In this document: positions 5,924 through 9,585 of the stretch, piece by piece
How positions within the stretch are numbered: the stretch's first letter is position 1
How the letters are laid out: each line of letters opens with the position of its first letter
Source: Burkholderiales bacterium
Lineage (GTDB): Bacteria > Pseudomonadota > Gammaproteobacteria > Burkholderiales > Burkholderiaceae_C
Direction: 5' to 3'
Length of the DNA: 9,585 nucleotides
Assembly (NCBI GenBank): GCA_947450745.1
Contig: CANFYD010000108.1
Coordinates: 1 to 9,585 of the forward strand
Program-made: the position numbers and the translations under genes
The notes under the pieces: generated by a model
What the model saw: the letters and a program-made list of their open reading frames with translations, nothing else
Told to the model about the DNA's origin: nothing
Databases searched by the model: none

Positions 5924-7581
5924 CAGAACTTGGAGAACTTGGACTCATCGACGTCGGCGCCGGCCAACTGCACCGCCTTGCCGCCGACAAAGCTGCGCCG
6001 CTTATTGGACGCGGAGCGGTTGTCGTAGCTGGCCTTGCTGGGGCTGAAACCGCTCGCCCGGCCTTGACTGGCCCCGTCGAGCTTGAAGAAGGACATGGTT
6101 TGCTGCAACTGCTCGGCCTGCCCACTCATTTCTTCCGACGTGGCGGCCAGCTCTTCGGAGCTGGAGGCGTTCTGCTGGGTCGTCTGGTTCAGCTGGCTGA
6201 CGACCGAATTGATCTGCCCGACGCCGGACGACTGCTCGGCCGAGGCCGCTGAGATCTCCTGCACCAGGTCGGAGGTCTTGCGGATGTTGGGCACGATTTC
6301 TGCCAGCAAACCACCCGCCCGCTCGGCCAGTTCGACACTGTGAGTGGCCACTTCGCCGATCTCCTGGGCGGCAATCTGGCTGCGTTCGGCCAGCTTGCGC
6401 ACCTCGGCGGCGACCACTGCAAAGCCCTTGCCGTGGTCGCCGGCGCGGGCCGCTTCAATCGCCGCGTTGAGGGCCAGCAAATTGGTCTGCGCGGCAATGT
6501 CGTCGATGATGCTGATCTTCTTGGCGATCTGTTTCATCGCGGCCACCGTGGCGTTGACGGCCTCGCCGCCGTCTGCCGCGTCCTGGGCCGCCTTGCTAGC
6601 CATGCCTTCGGTGACCTTGGCGTTCTCGGTGTTCTGGGCAATCGACGAACTCATTTGCTCGATCGATGCGCTGGTCTCCTCCACGCCCGCCGCTTGCTGG
6701 CTGGCCGCTTGGGACAAGGATTGCGCGGTGGCGCTGACCTCTTCCGACGCGCTGGCCAGCGACTGTGCGCCGCCGTTCACGTCCGCTACCACTTGCGACA
6801 GCTTGGTGATCATGGTTTGCATCGCTTGCAGCAACTGCCCGGTTTCGTCCTTGGCGCTGCTTTCGATGCGCACGGTCAAGTCGCCCTCAGACAAGCGGAT
6901 GGCCGCATCCTTGGCCTTGATCAACGGCGTGGTGATGCTGCGGCTGATGATGTAGCCCAAGCCGGCACCGAGCAACACGCCCAGCACCATGGTCGTCAAC
7001 ATGATGGCGCGGCCGTTTTCGTACAGCAGCGTGGTTTCGTCCGAAGCGGCTTTTGCACGGCCTTCTTTCAACACCGCCAACGACGTCATCATGTCGTCGA
7101 TGACATCGGCCTTTTCGCGCGTGCTTTGCAAGACCTTTGTCAACTCCTCGCTGCGCTGCTCCATTTTCTCGTTGGCCGCCAGTTTGAGCGAATGAAACAA
7201 GTCCTTTTCATAAAGCTCCCAGGCTTTGGCATAGGCTACAAAAATATCTTTGGCTTTTTCGCTGACGAACAGCGGCCGGGCCGCATCGACCTCAGCCTTC
7301 AGGACTGTGATGTATTTCTTGATCGCTTCCAGATGGACTTGGCGCTCTTCCTGCGTTGAGGCCAACATGTAATTGGCGCGGCCACGGCCGATGTAGATCA
7401 GGTTGATATTGGCTTCCTTGATATGAGAAATGCCCAACACCTCTTGAAAATACATATTATCAGCCAGATTATTTATTTTGCTGGCGTTGCTGATACCCAC
7501 CAAACCCACCACAACGCTGATGGCCGCCACCAGCAAGAACCCGACAATGAGGCGAAAGCCAATTTTCATATTTGCAAACAT
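5923..7581 (-). CDS. Methyl-accepting chemotaxis protein with 4-helix-bundle-type sensor
   Basis: This is a transmembrane chemoreceptor of 552 residues that controls CheA through CheW. A first membrane helix (about 8-30) is followed by a periplasmic region of about 160 residues, mostly helical and charged, fitting a four-helix-bundle (TarH/4HB_MCP) sensor. The second membrane helix is about 191-213 and a HAMP domain about 214-266. The long cytoplasmic coiled-coil hairpin has its tip at about 358-400 (IIDDIAAQTNLLALNAAIEA, then RAGDHGKGFAVVAAEVRKLAER). Probable methylation regions carry Glu/Gln-rich stretches such as SEEVSATAQS. The tail after residue 500 is flexible and basic, ending ESKFSKF, without the xWxxF pentapeptide that some receptors use to dock CheR. 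The start at 7581 has GGAG seven bases upstream. The ligand cannot be deduced. Confidence 0.94.
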   Translation of the reverse strand: MFANMKIGFRLIVGFLLVAAISVVVGLVGISNASKINNLADNMYFQEVLGISHIKEANINLIYIGRGRANYMLASTQEERQVHLEAIKKYITVLKAEVDAARPLFVSEKAKDIFVAYAKAWELYEKDLFHSLKLAANEKMEQRSEELTKVLQSTREKADVIDDMMTSLAVLKEGRAKAASDETTLLYENGRAIMLTTMVLGVLLGAGLGYIISRSITTPLIKAKDAAIRLSEGDLTVRIESSAKDETGQLLQAMQTMITKLSQVVADVNGGAQSLASASEEVSATAQSLSQAASQQAAGVEETSASIEQMSSSIAQNTENAKVTEGMASKAAQDAADGGEAVNATVAAMKQIAKKISIIDDIAAQTNLLALNAAIEAARAGDHGKGFAVVAAEVRKLAERSQIAAQEIGEVATHSVELAERAGGLLAEIVPNIRKTSDLVQEISAASAEQSSGVGQINSVVSQLNQTTQQNASSSEELAATSEEMSGQAEQLQQTMSFFKLDGASQGRASGFSPSKASYDNRSASNKRRSFVGGKAVQLAGADVDESKFSKF

Positions 7582-7625
7582 GTCGATACTCCGTATTTAT
7601 AAAAATCTACTGATTGACCAAAAAT
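7582..7625 (-). promoter_or_regulatory. AT-rich cheA-mcp spacer with mcp ribosome binding site
   Basis: The 44-bp gap between the cheA stop and the mcp start is strikingly AT-rich compared with its surroundings. GGAG at 7589-7592 is the mcp ribosome binding site. Upstream there are TATAAA- and TTGGTC-like hexamers, but the spacing (14 to 16 bases) is short and the matches are weak, so an internal promoter for mcp is possible but not shown. No sigma-28-type (TAAA-N15-GCCGATAA) flagellar promoter is visible. A short inverted repeat, AATTTA/TAAATT (7623-7637), overlaps the cheA stop. Confidence 0.3.
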
Positions 7626-9585
7626 TTATATTAAATTCACCGCAACAATACTTGCCCGCTGACTGGCCAACATCGCCTGCCGCACCAGCGTCGGCACATC
7701 TAGAATCAACGCCACGTCGCCACTACCTAAAATAGTTGAGCCGCTGATGCATTTGATTTCGCTGAACAACTGCCCCAGCGGCTTGATGACAGTTTGAAAC
7801 TCGCCCAGCAAGGTATCCACCACCAAGCCGGCCTTATGCCCGCCATGTTTGAGGACGACGATGTTCTCGCCTTTACTCGGCTTGCCCTGAATACCGAAAA
7901 TCTCGCGCAGGCGAATAAAGGGCAGCACTTGGCCGCGCAGATTGGTGTAGTTGTGCCCGGGTTCGGCGGTGTAAGCCACGCACTCTTCGATCATGTCCAG
8001 CGGGATCGCGTAAACCGACTTGCCCACCGACACCAAAAAGCCGTCGATGATGGCCAGCGTCAGCGGCAAGCGCACCGTCACCGTGGTGCCCACGCCCTCT
8101 TGACTGCTCAAACTGACCGTGCCGCGCAAGGCCGTGATGTTGCGTTTGACCACATCCATGCCGACACCGCGACCGGACAACTGCGTGACCGCGCCAGCGG
8201 TTGAAAAGCCGGGCTCGAAGATCAAGGCAAAGACTTCTTCGTCGCTGAGGTGGGCACCCGCCTCGACCAAGCCGCGCTCCACCGCTTTGGCCAGCACCAA
8301 GTCGCGCCGGATGCCGCCGCCGTCGTCTTGCACCGTGATGACGATGCTGCCGGAATCATGGCAAGCGTTCAGCCGCAGCGAACCCTGCGCGGGCTTGCCC
8401 CTGGCCAAGCGCAGAGCTGCCGACTCGATGCCGTGATCGATGGCGTTGCGCACCAGATGCAGCAGCGGATCACCGATTTTTTCCACCACCGTTTTGTCCA
8501 GCTCGGTGTCCTCGCCGGCGATGTGCAGCGCGATGTCCTTGCCGAGTTCGCGCGACACGTCGTGCACCACGCGCTGAAAACGATTGAAGGTGGCGCCGAT
8601 CCTGACCATGCGCAGCTGCAGAGCGCTGTCACGCAGTTCTTCGACCAGGCTGTTCAACTTGGAAGTCCGTTCATGCAGGCCGGGAACTTGCGTTGTCTGC
8701 GCAATCTGCTGCACGCTGGCACCGGCGATGATCAGCTCGCCGACCAGATTGATCAGCTGATCGAGCTTGTCGGCATCGACGCGGATCGAGCGGCTCTCGC
8801 TGACTTGACCCAGGCCCACTCCGAGGCTGAGGCTATCTTTGGCTTGGCGTTGCCGGCCCCCGCCAGGCTCAAGTAGAGCCATCGGCGCGGCTTCGGTCGG
8901 CAACGACGAGGGGCCGACTTGCCGCCCCGCAACGCGCGGCGTTTCAGCCGAAGCAGGCAGCCCAGACAAACCGGCCCGCCAGCCCTGCACCAGGGCCAAC
9001 TCCGCCGCGCTCAAGCTGCCGCAGCGCAGCAGCAACTCGCCCAAGCCCGCGCACTCACAGCGCAGTTCGAGCAATTCGGCATACGCGTCGATACGGCTGT
9101 GCGGCCGCATGATCTGCAAGCTGCAATCGTCCATCACGAACTCGAACACATGCTCGATGGCGGCTTGGTCGGCCAAGCTTTGAAAGGCGATCTCGAAACC
9201 GAGGTAGCAGGTCTCAGGCTCCATCTCGGCCACGGCGGGCAGCGCGTCAAGCACCGTCTCCAGCCAACTGACCTGCCCGACCGTGGCCAAATAAGCAATG
9301 AAGGAGAGCGGATCCAGGCCGTTCTTCAGCACGTCCGGCCCAAAGCGCACCGAGATATGCCAATGCTCGGCCTGTACCCGGTCGGCCCCACCGCCGCCAG
9401 CTAGCGCCGCGCCGTCGTCGGTGGCGGGCAGCGCTGGCGGGGCGGACATTGCCGATGCCGGTGCCGTTGCTACTCCTGCCGCTGCCTCTGTCGCCGCCAC
9501 CCCGCCCGCCAGCCAGACGCTCAATTGCGCCAGCAGCGGCTCGCCCTGCAATTGCAGCGCCGGCAGCGGTGCCAACTGACCAGCC
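7626..9585 (-). CDS. cheA: Chemotaxis histidine kinase CheA, 5' end outside the window
   Basis: CheA autophosphorylates in response to receptors and passes phosphate to CheY and CheB. About 653 codons are visible and the frame stays open to the right edge, so the start and the N-terminal HPt (phospho-His) domain are missing. Numbering visible residues: an Ala/Gly/Pro-rich linker (about 20-70), a folded region starting HWHISVRFGPDVL (about 74-165), another linker, the dimerisation domain (about 262-330, DADKLDQLINLVGELI), then the ATPase domain. ATPase boxes seen are LLHLVRNAIDHGIE (N), QDDGGGI (G1), FEPGFST (F) and SGRGVGMDVV (G2). The CheW-like regulatory domain (about 506-635) ends with GDVALILDVPTLV. 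The 3' end becomes AT-rich. Forty-four bp separate it from mcp; it is the upstream-most visible gene of the operon. Confidence 0.95.
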   Translation of the reverse strand, partial: AGQLAPLPALQLQGEPLLAQLSVWLAGGVAATEAAAGVATAPASAMSAPPALPATDDGAALAGGGGADRVQAEHWHISVRFGPDVLKNGLDPLSFIAYLATVGQVSWLETVLDALPAVAEMEPETCYLGFEIAFQSLADQAAIEHVFEFVMDDCSLQIMRPHSRIDAYAELLELRCECAGLGELLLRCGSLSAAELALVQGWRAGLSGLPASAETPRVAGRQVGPSSLPTEAAPMALLEPGGGRQRQAKDSLSLGVGLGQVSESRSIRVDADKLDQLINLVGELIIAGASVQQIAQTTQVPGLHERTSKLNSLVEELRDSALQLRMVRIGATFNRFQRVVHDVSRELGKDIALHIAGEDTELDKTVVEKIGDPLLHLVRNAIDHGIESAALRLARGKPAQGSLRLNACHDSGSIVITVQDDGGGIRRDLVLAKAVERGLVEAGAHLSDEEVFALIFEPGFSTAGAVTQLSGRGVGMDVVKRNITALRGTVSLSSQEGVGTTVTVRLPLTLAIIDGFLVSVGKSVYAIPLDMIEECVAYTAEPGHNYTNLRGQVLPFIRLREIFGIQGKPSKGENIVVLKHGGHKAGLVVDTLLGEFQTVIKPLGQLFSEIKCISGSTILGSGDVALILDVPTLVRQAMLASQRASIVAVNLI

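Noticed and set aside
4695..6047. 450-residue plus-strand open frame opposite cheR, cheW and mcp
   Set aside because: It spans three convincing minus-strand genes and their junctions and has the composition of an antisense shadow.
6340..7359. 339-residue plus-strand open frame opposite mcp
   Set aside because: It is a shadow of the MCP coding sequence with no domain signal.
9573..9575. TTG at 9575 as the true cheA start
   Set aside because: The frame is open to the window edge, no ribosome binding site can be assessed, and a CheA starting here would lack its HPt domain. Truncation by the window is far more likely.

Overview
The window is GC-rich, densely coding DNA from a proteobacterium. 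It is most likely a betaproteobacterium of the order Burkholderiales, judging from the methyltransferase / glyoxalase II / MltD-type transglycosylase neighbourhood, the codon choice and the protein sequences. The genus cannot be fixed by reading alone.

Layout. (1) Positions 1-113, minus strand: the first 37 codons of a probable class I SAM-dependent methyltransferase that runs off the left edge. (2) Positions 167-2607, plus strand: gloB (hydroxyacylglutathione hydrolase) followed by an MltD-like lipoprotein lytic transglycosylase with LysM-like repeats. The two overlap by one base and are probably co-transcribed. (3) Positions 2608-2855: the only sizeable non-coding gap, between convergent genes. 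It holds a 165-bp element that is a long imperfect palindrome with 29-bp arms and a perfect central hairpin, and, next to it, a 16-bp perfect palindrome. (4) Positions 2856-9585, minus strand: a chemotaxis operon read from right to left as cheA (5' end beyond the window), mcp, cheW, cheR, cheD, cheB, with very short gaps.

How the genes work together. The MCP receptor, CheW adaptor and CheA kinase form the sensory signalling array. CheR methylates the receptor, CheB (activated by CheA phosphorylation) demethylates and deamidates it, and CheD is a second receptor glutamine deamidase. Together they give sensing plus a full adaptation module. No cheY or phosphatase gene is visible; they may lie upstream of cheA outside the window. 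The left-hand genes are housekeeping: methylglyoxal detoxification and peptidoglycan turnover.

I see no undescribed multi-gene system. The least ordinary object is the palindromic, MITE-like element at 2612-2776. Local AT-rich patches inside the che operon (the mcp 5' end / cheA 3' end, and the cheR/cheD junction) are the other compositional oddity. No tRNA, rRNA, CRISPR array or intact insertion sequence was seen.
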